Shown: one piece after another, positions 16,879-24,415 of the stretch | Layout of the letters: each line of letters opens with the position of its first letter | Numbering within the stretch: the stretch's first letter is position 1 | Assembly (NCBI RefSeq): GCF_020852455.1 | Contig: NZ_JADZAT010000006.1 | Coordinates: 119,385-183,384, forward strand | Direction: 5' to 3' | Origin: Novosphingobium sp. | GTDB taxonomy: Bacteria; Pseudomonadota; Alphaproteobacteria; Sphingomonadales; Sphingomonadaceae | DNA length: 64,000 bases | Made by a program: the position numbers and the translations under genes | The notes under the pieces: generated by a model | Told to the model about the DNA's origin: nothing | Database searches by the model: none | What the model saw: only the letters and a program-made list of their open reading frames with translations

Positions 16879-17787
16879 TCAAAGCATCGTCTTGAGTGCG
16901 CGCAGCACGGTCTGGCGCGCGGTAAACATGGCCAGGGCGACCCCCGCGACCGGCACCAGCGCCAGCAGGATCCAGTCGCTCCAGCCCAGCGCTCCCGAAC
17001 TGACCAGCCCGGCCCCCAGCCCGCCGAACTGCCGCCCCAGCAACAGCACCACGACCAGCCCCAGCGCCAGCCCGATCGCCCCGCCGCCCGCGGCATCGAA
17101 CCCGATCGAACGCTGGAACACCCGGGCAATCTGCCGGTCGGTCCCGCCCAGCAGGTGCACGATCTCGATCGTCTCGCGATTGGCACCCAGCGCATTGCGC
17201 ACCGCCAGCAGCACCGCTGCGGCCAGGGCAAAGCCCAGCACACCGACCAAGGCCAGGGTCAGCCAGCGCAGCGTACCGATCGCCCCGAACACCGGTTCCA
17301 GCCAGGTCGATTGCGCATCGACCCGCGCCGATGGCGCCACCGTGCGCAGCGAGCGGCGCAGCGCCCCCAGCGTTTCGCCGGTCACCGGATCGCGCATCCG
17401 CGCATCGATCAGCGCCGGAACCGGAATGGCGGCATCACCGCCGGCCGGGGCACCCAGCCAGGGTTCGATCAACCGGTCGATCTCGTGCTGCGAAACCAGG
17501 CTGGCTTCGGCCACGCCGGGGGTGGTGCGCAGCGCCCGCAGCGCGGCCTGGGCCTGGCGGTCGCGCTCGCCAGCCTGGGCATTGACGATCTGCACCGTCA
17601 CCCCGCCGGTCAGCGCATCAGAGGCATTGCGCACGGTGTTGCTGAAGGCCAGCCCGGCCGCGGCGGCAATCACCGTCAGCGCCACCATGATCGCGATCAC
17701 CCACAGCATCGGGCCCGACAGGCGACCCTGCGGGATCAGTTCGGCTTCGGACTTGCCGAACGGCAGGCTGGGCAGCTTGAAGGCCAT
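16879..17787 (-). CDS. ftsX: Cell division ABC transporter permease FtsX
   Basis: 302 residues with an N-terminal cytoplasmic tail, membrane helix 1 at about residues 28-50, a periplasmic domain (about 55-165), and three further helices. FtsX with FtsE does not transport a substrate but passes ATP-driven signals to periplasmic activators of septal peptidoglycan hydrolases. The EIVHLLGGTDRQIARVFQR loop between the membrane helices is the coupling region characteristic of FtsX. Start ATG overlaps the ftsE stop. Confidence 0.92.
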   Translation of the reverse strand: MAFKLPSLPFGKSEAELIPQGRLSGPMLWVIAIMVALTVIAAAAGLAFSNTVRNASDALTGGVTVQIVNAQAGERDRQAQAALRALRTTPGVAEASLVSQHEIDRLIEPWLGAPAGGDAAIPVPALIDARMRDPVTGETLGALRRSLRTVAPSARVDAQSTWLEPVFGAIGTLRWLTLALVGVLGFALAAAVLLAVRNALGANRETIEIVHLLGGTDRQIARVFQRSIGFDAAGGGAIGLALGLVVVLLLGRQFGGLGAGLVSSGALGWSDWILLALVPVAGVALAMFTARQTVLRALKTML

Positions 17788-18524
17788 CAATCCAGCTCCG
17801 CCCGGGTCCGCGGTACGCGCGGCGGATAGCGCAGCGCGCCGGTCGGGTCAGACAGGCGCCCCTTGTCGAGCCGCATGATCAGCGAATCCGGAACCCGCTT
17901 GAGCAAGTGGACATCGTGGGTTGCCACCACCACGGTGGTGCCCAGCCGGTTGAGCGCTTCGAACAGCCGCAGCAGCTTGACCGCCATGTCGGGATCGACG
18001 TTGCCGGTCGGTTCGTCCGCCACCAGCATTTCGGGGCGATGGATCACCGCGCGGGCAATCGCCACGCGCTGCTGTTCACCGCCCGAAAGCTGCGCGGGCA
18101 AGGCGTGCATCCGGTCGGCCAGGCCGACCCATTCGAGCATATCGGCCACCGGCTTGGCGATCTCGCGTTCGGCCACGCCAGAAACGCGCAGCGGCAAGGC
18201 AACATTATCGAAGGCCGAAAGATGCTGCACCAGCCGGAATTCCTGAAACACCACCCCGATCCGCCGTCGCAGCAGCGGCAGGTGTTCGCGCGGCATGGTG
18301 ATCGCATCGGCGCCGAACATCCGGATTGCCCCGCGCGATGGCCGCTGGGCCAGGTACAGCAGCTTCAACAGCGAGGTCTTGCCGGCACCGCTGGCCCCGG
18401 TGAGGAAGTAAAATCCACCCAGGAACAGCGTGAAGGAAACATTGCTCAGCACCTCGCGATCGGTGCCATAGCGCAGCCCGACATTGTCGAACTGGACGAT
18501 TTCCCCTTCGGTGGAACTACTCAT
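17787..18524 (-). CDS. ftsE: Cell division ATP-binding protein FtsE
   Basis: 245 residues, an ABC ATPase with Walker A GASGAGKTS, Q-loop VFQEFRLVQHLS, signature LSGGEQQRVAIARA, Walker B EMLVADEPTGNVD and switch THDVHLL. It works with FtsX at the division site. First gene of a five-gene minus-strand run (ftsE-ftsX-ydcF-plsC-transporter). The ATG at 18524 starts at the family N-terminus; an upstream in-frame extension is not supported. Confidence 0.95.
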   Translation of the reverse strand: MSSSTEGEIVQFDNVGLRYGTDREVLSNVSFTLFLGGFYFLTGASGAGKTSLLKLLYLAQRPSRGAIRMFGADAITMPREHLPLLRRRIGVVFQEFRLVQHLSAFDNVALPLRVSGVAEREIAKPVADMLEWVGLADRMHALPAQLSGGEQQRVAIARAVIHRPEMLVADEPTGNVDPDMAVKLLRLFEALNRLGTTVVVATHDVHLLKRVPDSLIMRLDKGRLSDPTGALRYPPRVPRTRAELD

Positions 18525-18666
18525 GATGATCGGGGCCGGTCCAGTTGGTGCGCGTCTGCGCCGGGCTATAGCGGCCAATCCATGTGGAAAAAAGGGCATT
18601 GCCGCGCCCAGCTGTGCTTCGTGCCCTTGCCCGGGGCCTTGTCCACATGCTTAACACCATTCCACC

Positions 18667-19644
18667 ATGATTATCTGCTGTCCTGCCTGCTCCACGCGCT
18701 ATGTCGTGCCCGACAGTGCCATCGGCGTGGACGGACGCACGGTGCGCTGCGCCAAATGCCGCCACTCGTGGTTCCAGGACGGGCCCAGCCTGACCCCGCC
18801 GGCTCCGGCTCCGCAGCCCGAGCCTGCACCGCCCCCGCAGGCCGAACCTGCGCCGCCGGTGGCGGAGCAGCCCGACCCGCCGCCGCCGGCAGCCGAACCC
18901 GCAGCGCCAGAGCCTGCGCCCGAACCGGCAGCGCCGATCGAGGCCGAGGCCGAGCCGGCTCCCGCTCCGGTGGCTGAGCCTGCGCCAGAACCTCAGCCTG
19001 TAGAGCCTCAGTCTGAAGAGCCCCAGCCTGAACGCGGCGCACCGGCCGAACAGTGGGAAGAGGCTCCGCCGCCACCGCCCGCGCCTTCGCTCAGCTTTGC
19101 GGAAGATTCGCTGCCCGCCCCGCCCCCGCCCAGCGTCGCACCGCTGTCAGCCGACAGCCATGACGCGGAAGAGGACTATTCGCGCTTCGCCCACGAGCCG
19201 CTGTTCCGCCCGCGCCGCAATCCGGCCAAGGTCTGGATGATCGCGGCGGTGCTGTTCGCGGTCGTCGCAATGGGATCGGTTGCGGCGGCGGCCTGGTATG
19301 GCCTGCCCGACTGGATGCCGTTTGCCCAGCAGCAGTTTGCCGAGGACCAGCCCGGGCTGAAGCTCAACTTCCCCGAAAAGCAGCAGGGCCCGCGTCCGCT
19401 GGCCGATGGCAGTTTCTTCTTCGAAACCAACGGCACGATCACCAACGTGTCGCAAAGCTCACGCAGCGTACCGGCACTGCTGGTGGTGCTGTTCAACGCG
19501 CGCGGATCGCAGGTCTATGTCCAGGAGGTGCGCTCGCCCAAGCGGGTGCTGGCACCGGGCGAAAGCGTTGCCGTGACCGAGGCGCTGATCAACGTGCCCA
19601 AAGGTGCGGTCAAGGCCAGAATCGGCTGGAAGCCGGGCAGCTGA
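18667..19644 (+). CDS. Zinc-ribbon (MJ0042-type) single-pass membrane protein with Pro/Ala/Glu linker
   Basis: 325 residues. The N-terminus is an MJ0042/zinc_ribbon_5 finger with Cys5, Cys8, Cys28 and Cys31 (CPACSTRY ... CAKCRHSW). Residues about 40-160 are a low-complexity PAPEPAP-type linker. A membrane helix lies near residues 189-213 (WMIAAVLFAVVAMGSVAAAAW), followed by a periplasmic beta domain of the DUF3426 type (TNGTITNVSQSSRSVPALLV). The protein would have a cytoplasmic zinc finger joined through a long flexible arm to an envelope domain. Divergent from ftsE, which suggests, but does not prove, a division or envelope link. Confidence 0.88.
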   Translation: MIICCPACSTRYVVPDSAIGVDGRTVRCAKCRHSWFQDGPSLTPPAPAPQPEPAPPPQAEPAPPVAEQPDPPPPAAEPAAPEPAPEPAAPIEAEAEPAPAPVAEPAPEPQPVEPQSEEPQPERGAPAEQWEEAPPPPPAPSLSFAEDSLPAPPPPSVAPLSADSHDAEEDYSRFAHEPLFRPRRNPAKVWMIAAVLFAVVAMGSVAAAAWYGLPDWMPFAQQQFAEDQPGLKLNFPEKQQGPRPLADGSFFFETNGTITNVSQSSRSVPALLVVLFNARGSQVYVQEVRSPKRVLAPGESVAVTEALINVPKGAVKARIGWKPGS

Positions 19645-19647
19645 ACC

Positions 19648-19857
19648 CTATTCGAAGTTGATGGTAACCCGGCCCGGCTCGCGCCGGTCAACCTGGCGGG
19701 CAAGGCCGCCCTCGCCCGCACGCTCGCTGGCCACTTCACCGCGCAGGATCTCCACAGTCGCGCTGGCCACAACCCGCACGCCGCGTGGCTGCGGCTGATC
19801 CGGGAGCGGGGCCTGGGTGACCAGGGCAGCAAGGACAAAGGGTAACGCGATCGTCAT
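19648..19857 (-). CDS. Small secreted protein, hypothetical
   Basis: 69 codons with a plausible signal peptide (MTIALPFVLAALVTQAP) and a short mature part ending VTINFE. No domain recognised. It is convergent with the zinc-ribbon gene. Against it: a terminator-like hairpin with a T-run on the opposite strand lies just upstream of its start, as if the zinc-ribbon transcript ran through this region. Kept with moderate confidence because signal-peptide coding and high third-position GC fit a real gene. Confidence 0.45.
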   Translation of the reverse strand: MTIALPFVLAALVTQAPLPDQPQPRGVRVVASATVEILRGEVASERAGEGGLARQVDRREPGRVTINFE

Positions 19858-19864
19858 CGACTGT

Positions 19865-19887
19865 GGTGAACGCGCTGTTCACCTTTT
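19865..19887 (+). terminator. Candidate intrinsic terminator for the zinc-ribbon gene
   Basis: Perfect 7-base stem GGTGAAC / GTTCACC with a 5-base loop followed by TTTT on the plus strand, about 220 bases after the zinc-ribbon stop. Short T-run, so strength is uncertain. Confidence 0.45.
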
Positions 19888-20051
19888 GCGCAACGCCGCA
19901 GTTTGCGCCGTCCCCCGCCGGGACAGCGCCACGCAGAAGATTAACGCTGCGAACAGCGCTTGCACCCCCCAAGTGCCTTTGCTAAGGGCGCGCTCCTACC
20001 CCCCCGGGGCGGCCCGAATCCCTTGCTGGAATGGCCTGCTCCGATGATTTA

Positions 20052-20138
20052 GCGGTCGTGGCGGAACTGGTAGACGCGCAACGTTGAGGTCGTTGTGGGC
20101 GAAAGCCCGTGGAAGTTCGAGTCTTCTCGACCGCACCA
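20052..20138 (+). tRNA. tRNA-Leu (anticodon GAG)
   Basis: 87 bases with encoded CCA. Acceptor stem GCGGTCG / CGACCGC, discriminator A; D-arm TGGCGGAACTGGTAGACGC; anticodon stem CAACG / CGTTG around loop TTGAGGT (anticodon GAG); long variable arm; T-arm AGTTCGAGTCT. It is the second leucine tRNA of the window and is on the opposite strand to the first. Confidence 0.97.
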
Positions 20139-20161
20139 ATCAGTCAGATCGAAGGAAAATT

Positions 20162-20204
20162 CTTCGCCTGCGGGCGAAGCTCCCGCATTGCACCGGGTGG
20201 TGCA
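20162..20204 (+). terminator. Two tandem hairpins after tRNA-Leu(GAG)
   Basis: Hairpin 1 (20162-20179) has a perfect 7-base stem CTTCGCC / GGCGAAG with a 4-base loop; hairpin 2 (20189-20204) has a 6-base stem TGCACC / GGTGCA with a 4-base loop. They lie between the tRNA and the ROK-kinase start. No T-run follows; they may terminate the tRNA transcript or form the leader of the kinase mRNA. Confidence 0.35.
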
Positions 20205-20237
20205 TCATGCCAGCAAGGCGCTGCACGCAGGGAGCGC

Positions 20238-21146
20238 ATGGGCATGGCCGAAAGACTGATCGGGGCAATCGAGGCCGGGGGGACCAAGTTCGTGGTCGCA
20301 CTGGCGCGGACCGACGGCACGATCCTGGCCCAGGCGCGGATCGCCACGCGCACTCCGGCTGAATGTTTTCCCGAAGTGGTCGCGTTCTTCGAACAGTCCG
20401 CGGCGGCACACGGTGCGATCGGCGGCTTTGGCGTGGCCAGCTTCGGGCCGATCGATATCGACCCGGCCTCCCCCGCTTATGGCACGATCACCACAACCAC
20501 CAAGCCGGGGTGGCGCGGTTCGCGCTATCACCACGCGCTGGGCCGGTTCGGCGTACCGATCGTGGTCGATAGCGACGTCAACGGCGCAGCGCTGGGCGAA
20601 TGGACGCTGGGGGCCGGACGCGGCTGCACGACGCTGGCCTACACCACTGTCGGCACCGGAGTGGGCAGCGGGGTGGTGCGCGCCGGCAAGCCGCTGATGG
20701 GATTTTCGCATTTCGAAACCGGGCACATCCCGATCCGGCGCGATCCGGCAGTCGATCCGTTTGCCGGGCACTGCCCCTTTCACGGGGACTGCCTGGAAGG
20801 CCTGGCGGCAGGTCCGGCGATCCTGGCCCGCTGGGGGCACAGCCTGTCCGATCAGCCTGACCCTGCGCGGATCGACCTGATCGGCGGCTATATCGCCCAG
20901 CTGGCGGTCAGCCTGGTGCTGCTGCACATGCCCGACCGACTGGTGTTCGGCGGCGGCGTGATGAAAAGCCCGGGGCTGATCGAGGCGGTGCGGCGTCACA
21001 CCGAAGCGTGGCTGGCGGGTTATATCCAGGCACCACAGCTCGATGCCGGGCTGGAAAGCTATATCGTTGCACCCGGGCTGGGCGACCAGGCCGGGATCAC
21101 CGGCGCGATCGCGCTGGGCCGGCAAGCGCTGGCAGAAGGGAAGTGA
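20238..21146 (+). CDS. ROK-family sugar kinase (fructokinase-like)
   Basis: 302 residues from ATG 20238, with CAGGGAG a few bases upstream as ribosome-binding site; ATG 20244 is the alternative. ROK features: phosphate loop GAIEAGGTKFVVAL near the N-terminus, DSDVNGAALGE with the catalytic Asp, TTVGTGVGSGVV, and the zinc motif GHIPIRRD ... GHCPFHGDCLEGLAAGPAI. The HCxFHxDC arrangement matches bacterial fructokinases of the Bacillus YdhR/GmuE type. Phosphorylates a hexose, probably fructose or mannose. The next gene starts 4 bases after the stop. Confidence 0.88.
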   Translation: MGMAERLIGAIEAGGTKFVVALARTDGTILAQARIATRTPAECFPEVVAFFEQSAAAHGAIGGFGVASFGPIDIDPASPAYGTITTTTKPGWRGSRYHHALGRFGVPIVVDSDVNGAALGEWTLGAGRGCTTLAYTTVGTGVGSGVVRAGKPLMGFSHFETGHIPIRRDPAVDPFAGHCPFHGDCLEGLAAGPAILARWGHSLSDQPDPARIDLIGGYIAQLAVSLVLLHMPDRLVFGGGVMKSPGLIEAVRRHTEAWLAGYIQAPQLDAGLESYIVAPGLGDQAGITGAIALGRQALAEGK

Positions 21147-21150
21147 AGTC

Positions 21151-22299
21151 ATGACTGCAGGCTCGTTCGAACGCATTCCCTATCTGATCGTCTATGACGA
21201 GGAGAGCGCCTTCAAGGACACCTACGGCGGGGCGATCGGCAAGGTGGCGGTCGAAGCGATGCACCTCAAGCCTGCCGCCCCATCCGACAGCGTGGTGATC
21301 TTCTCGCACCCGATCGGCGGCGGATCGTGGCTGCCGCTAGTTTCGAACCTGGCGCGGATGGGGGTGCATACGATCTATTGCAACACCCGCTATCGCGGCA
21401 ACGAAACCGCGCTGATCATGGAACGCGCGGTGATGGATTTCGGCGCCTGCATCCGCCACGCCAGAGAGAAGCTGGGCTATGCCAAGGTCTACCTCGGCGG
21501 CTGGTCGGGCGGCGGGGCGCAGAGCCTGTTCTATCAGGCCGAGGCGCAGGACCCGCGCGTTACCCACACGCCCGCAGGCGATCCCTATGATCTGACCGCA
21601 GCGAAATTCGAACCCGCCGATGGCGTGCTGCTGCTCGCCGCGCACCTGTCGCGCAACCTGACGCTGACCGAATGGCTCGACGCCTCGATCGAGGATGAAA
21701 GCCGTCCGTTCGATCGCAATCCCAAATGGAACCTCTATGCTTCGGATGGCCCCAAGCCGCCCTACTCGGCCGATTTTCTGGCCGAGTACCGCCAGCGCCA
21801 GATCGCCCGCAACCGGCGGATCACCGCCTGGGTCCAGGACGAGCTGGCCGCACTGAAGCGCGCCGGGCTGGAAGACCACGAACGCTGCTTCACCGTGCAG
21901 GGCACCATGGCCGATCCGCGCTGGCTCGATCCCGCAGTCGATCCCAACGACCGCCCGCCCAACCACTGCATGCTGGGCGATCCCTTTGTGGTCAACGATG
22001 GTCCGGTGGGCCTCGCGCGGTTTACCACGCTGCGCTCGTGGCTGTCGCAATGGTCGTATGACCTGTCGAACGGCGACGGCCTGAAATGTGCGGCGCGGAT
22101 CAGCACGCCGATGCTGGTGATCGAGAACAGCGCCGATGATGCCTGCACCCCCAGCCATGCTGCGCGGCTGATGGCGGCGGCGGACAAGTGCACGATCGAT
22201 CATCATGTGATCCAGGGCGCCAACCACTATTACTTCGGCCAGGCCGCACAGGTGAATGAGGCGACGCAACTGGTCCGTGACTGGATCGCTCGGCAGTGA
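21151..22299 (+). CDS. Alpha/beta-hydrolase family protein
   Basis: 382 residues. Nucleophile elbow GGWSGGGAQ with Ser119, preceded by a VVIFSHPIGGGSWLPL strand and an RYRGNETAL loop; catalytic acid probably in NSADDACTP and histidine in GANHYYFG. A long lid (residues about 190-270) separates the halves. Substrate unknown; neighbours dealing with CoA esters make a carboxylic ester or thioester plausible. Overlaps the lyase gene by four bases. Confidence 0.83.
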   Translation: MTAGSFERIPYLIVYDEESAFKDTYGGAIGKVAVEAMHLKPAAPSDSVVIFSHPIGGGSWLPLVSNLARMGVHTIYCNTRYRGNETALIMERAVMDFGACIRHAREKLGYAKVYLGGWSGGGAQSLFYQAEAQDPRVTHTPAGDPYDLTAAKFEPADGVLLLAAHLSRNLTLTEWLDASIEDESRPFDRNPKWNLYASDGPKPPYSADFLAEYRQRQIARNRRITAWVQDELAALKRAGLEDHERCFTVQGTMADPRWLDPAVDPNDRPPNHCMLGDPFVVNDGPVGLARFTTLRSWLSQWSYDLSNGDGLKCAARISTPMLVIENSADDACTPSHAARLMAAADKCTIDHHVIQGANHYYFGQAAQVNEATQLVRDWIARQ

Positions 22300-23204
22300 C
22301 GCGCGCAATCGAACTGGTTGAAGTCGGCCCGCGCGACGGGCTGCAGAATGAAAGCCTGATCGTCTCCACCGACGACAAGGTCGAACTGATCCGCCGCTGT
22401 GTGGCCGCCGGTGCGCGGCGGATCGAGGTGGCGAGCTTCGTCAATCCGCGCAAGGTGCCGCAGATGGCCGATGCCGAGGCGGTGGTCGAGGCATTGGGCG
22501 AGGTTGAGGGGGTGACCCGGATCGGGCTGGTACTGAACCTGCGCGGGGCGGAACGCGCGCTGGCCTGCGCGATCGACCAGCTGGGCGCGGTGGCGGTCGC
22601 CTCGGACGCGTTCGGGATCCGCAATCAGGGGCAGACCTCGGCCCAGTCGGCCCAGGAAGCGGCGCGGATCGTAGCCCTGGCCCGCAGCGCTGGGCGCACC
22701 GCGCAAGTCACCATCGCCACCGCGTTCGGCTGCCCGTTTCAGGGCGCGGTCGATCCGGCGCATGTGGTGGCAATGGCGAAGGCACTCGCAGCGTCAGGCC
22801 CGGTCGAAATCGCGCTGGCCGATACCATCGGCGTAGCGGTTCCGGCCGAGGTCACGCGGCTGGTCGGCGCTGTGCAGGCAGTAATCGCGCCGCTTCCGGT
22901 CAGGGTGCACTTCCATGACACCCGCAATACCGGGCTCGCCAATGTCTGGGCCGCGGTCGAGGCGGGGGCGGCGACGGTCGATGCTTCACTGGGCGGGCTG
23001 GGCGGCTGTCCCTTCGCGCCCGGCGCGGCCGGCAATGTCGGGACCGAGGATGTCGCCTATCTGCTCGATCGCTCGGGGATCGCCACCGGGCTCGACCTTG
23101 ACCGGCTGATCGCGGCATCGCAGTGGCTGTCCGGCGTCATGGGCAAGCCGCTTCCCGCCAGCGTCTCGCGCGCGGGCGGCTTCCCGGCTGGAGAGCATGC
23201 ATGA
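22296..23204 (+). CDS. Hydroxymethylglutaryl-CoA lyase-like enzyme
   Basis: 302 residues starting with GTG in a GTGA overlap. A TIM-barrel HMG-CoA lyase that cleaves 3-hydroxy-3-methylglutaryl-CoA to acetyl-CoA and acetoacetate in leucine breakdown. Visible: ELVEVGPRDGLQNE with the catalytic Arg-Asp, IEVASFVNPRKVPQMAD, ADTIGVAVP, the metal-binding HFHDTRNTG and the signature loop GGLGGCPFAPGAAGNVGTEDV with the active-site cysteine. The coupled CoA-transferase suggests it may cleave a CoA ester formed from a free acid. Confidence 0.9.
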   Translation: MTRAIELVEVGPRDGLQNESLIVSTDDKVELIRRCVAAGARRIEVASFVNPRKVPQMADAEAVVEALGEVEGVTRIGLVLNLRGAERALACAIDQLGAVAVASDAFGIRNQGQTSAQSAQEAARIVALARSAGRTAQVTIATAFGCPFQGAVDPAHVVAMAKALAASGPVEIALADTIGVAVPAEVTRLVGAVQAVIAPLPVRVHFHDTRNTGLANVWAAVEAGAATVDASLGGLGGCPFAPGAAGNVGTEDVAYLLDRSGIATGLDLDRLIAASQWLSGVMGKPLPASVSRAGGFPAGEHA

Positions 23205-24394
23205 GCGAGAATACCGGCGCGCTTGCCGGGATCAGGGTGATCGAATTCGGGCAGCTGATTGCCGGGCCGTTCTGCGGCCAATTGCTGGGCGACATGGGCG
23301 CCGACGTGGTCAAGATCGAGCCGCCCGGTGCCGGTGACCCGATGCGCACCTGGGGGAACGGAGACCACAAGCTGTGGTGGGACGTGATCGCGCGCAACAA
23401 GCGCTCGGTCAGCCTCAACCTGCGGGTTCCCGAAGGGCAGGACCTGGCCTGTCAGCTCCTGGCCCAGGCCGATATCATGATCGAGAATTTCAAGCCCGGC
23501 ACGATCGAGAAATGGGGGCTGGGACCAGAGGCGCTGCACGAGATCAACCCGCGGCTGATCGTGGTGCGGATGTCGGGCTATGGCCAGACCGGCCCCTATG
23601 CGACCCGCGCCGGCTATGGCGGGATCGGCGAGGCGATGGGCGGCTGGCGCGCGATCGTCGGCGATCCGGATCGCCCGCCCAGCCGGATGGGCGTATCGAT
23701 CGGCGATACCCTGGCGGCGACCTATGGCTGCATGGGCGCGCTCGCCGCGCTGCATGCGCGCGCGGTCAGCGGCAAGGGCCAGGTGGTCGATTCCGCGCTT
23801 TACGAAGCGGTGCTGCAGGTGATGGAAAGCGTGCTGCCCGAATATGATGCGATGGGGCTGGTGCGCCAGCGCTCGGGTTCGATCCTGCCCGGGATCGCGC
23901 CGTCGAACGTCTATCCCTGCAAGGACGGCGAATACATGATCGGCGGCAACGGTGACACGGTGTTCGCCCGGCTGGCCGAGGCGATGGGTCGGCCCGAGTT
24001 GGCCAGCGATCTGCGCTATGCCACCCATGTGGCGCGCGGTGAGCGGCAGCAGGAACTGGACGCGCTGATTGCCGACTGGACCCGCACCATGACAGTGGAT
24101 CAGCTCGAAGCGCTGATGATCGCCCACTCGGTCCCGGCGGGCCGGGTCTATACCGGCAAGGAGATGCTGGCTGATCCGCACTTTGCCGCACGCGGGGCGA
24201 TTGCCGAAGTGCCGCATCCGGTGCTGGGCAATGTCAGGATGCAGGCGCCGATGCCCAAGCTGTCCGCCACCCCCAGCGCAATCCGCCGCGCCGCACCGCG
24301 TGTGCCGGGCGAACACAATGCCGAAGTGCTGGGCGAAGAGCTGGGGCTGGACGCGAATGCGCTGGCGGAGCTTGCCGCGCGCGGGGTGCTCTAG
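23201..24394 (+). CDS. Class III CoA-transferase (CaiB/BaiF family)
   Basis: 397 residues in an ATGA overlap with the lyase gene. Family features: GIRVIEFGQLIAGPFCGQLLGDMGADVVKIEPP at the N-terminus (CoA-binding), MSGYGQTGPY, and Asp169 in SIGDTLAAT, which aligns with the Asp that carries the acyl group in formyl-CoA transferase. It moves CoA between carboxylic acids. With the lyase it could turn free 3-hydroxy-3-methylglutarate or a similar acid into a cleavable CoA ester; this pairing is inference. Ends in a perfect palindrome shared with kdsB. Confidence 0.9.
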   Translation: MSENTGALAGIRVIEFGQLIAGPFCGQLLGDMGADVVKIEPPGAGDPMRTWGNGDHKLWWDVIARNKRSVSLNLRVPEGQDLACQLLAQADIMIENFKPGTIEKWGLGPEALHEINPRLIVVRMSGYGQTGPYATRAGYGGIGEAMGGWRAIVGDPDRPPSRMGVSIGDTLAATYGCMGALAALHARAVSGKGQVVDSALYEAVLQVMESVLPEYDAMGLVRQRSGSILPGIAPSNVYPCKDGEYMIGGNGDTVFARLAEAMGRPELASDLRYATHVARGERQQELDALIADWTRTMTVDQLEALMIAHSVPAGRVYTGKEMLADPHFAARGAIAEVPHPVLGNVRMQAPMPKLSATPSAIRRAAPRVPGEHNAEVLGEELGLDANALAELAARGVL

Positions 24395-24415
24395 ACCCTG
24401 TACAGGGTCTAGAGC
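24388..24415. terminator. 28-bp perfect palindrome, bidirectional terminator candidate
   Basis: Arms of 14 bases (first arm GCTCTAGACCCTGT) meet with no spacer. It holds both stop codons of the convergent genes: TAG of the CoA-transferase at 24392-24394 and TAG of kdsB at 24409-24411. In RNA it would fold with a small central loop on either strand. No T-run follows. Confidence 0.6.
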
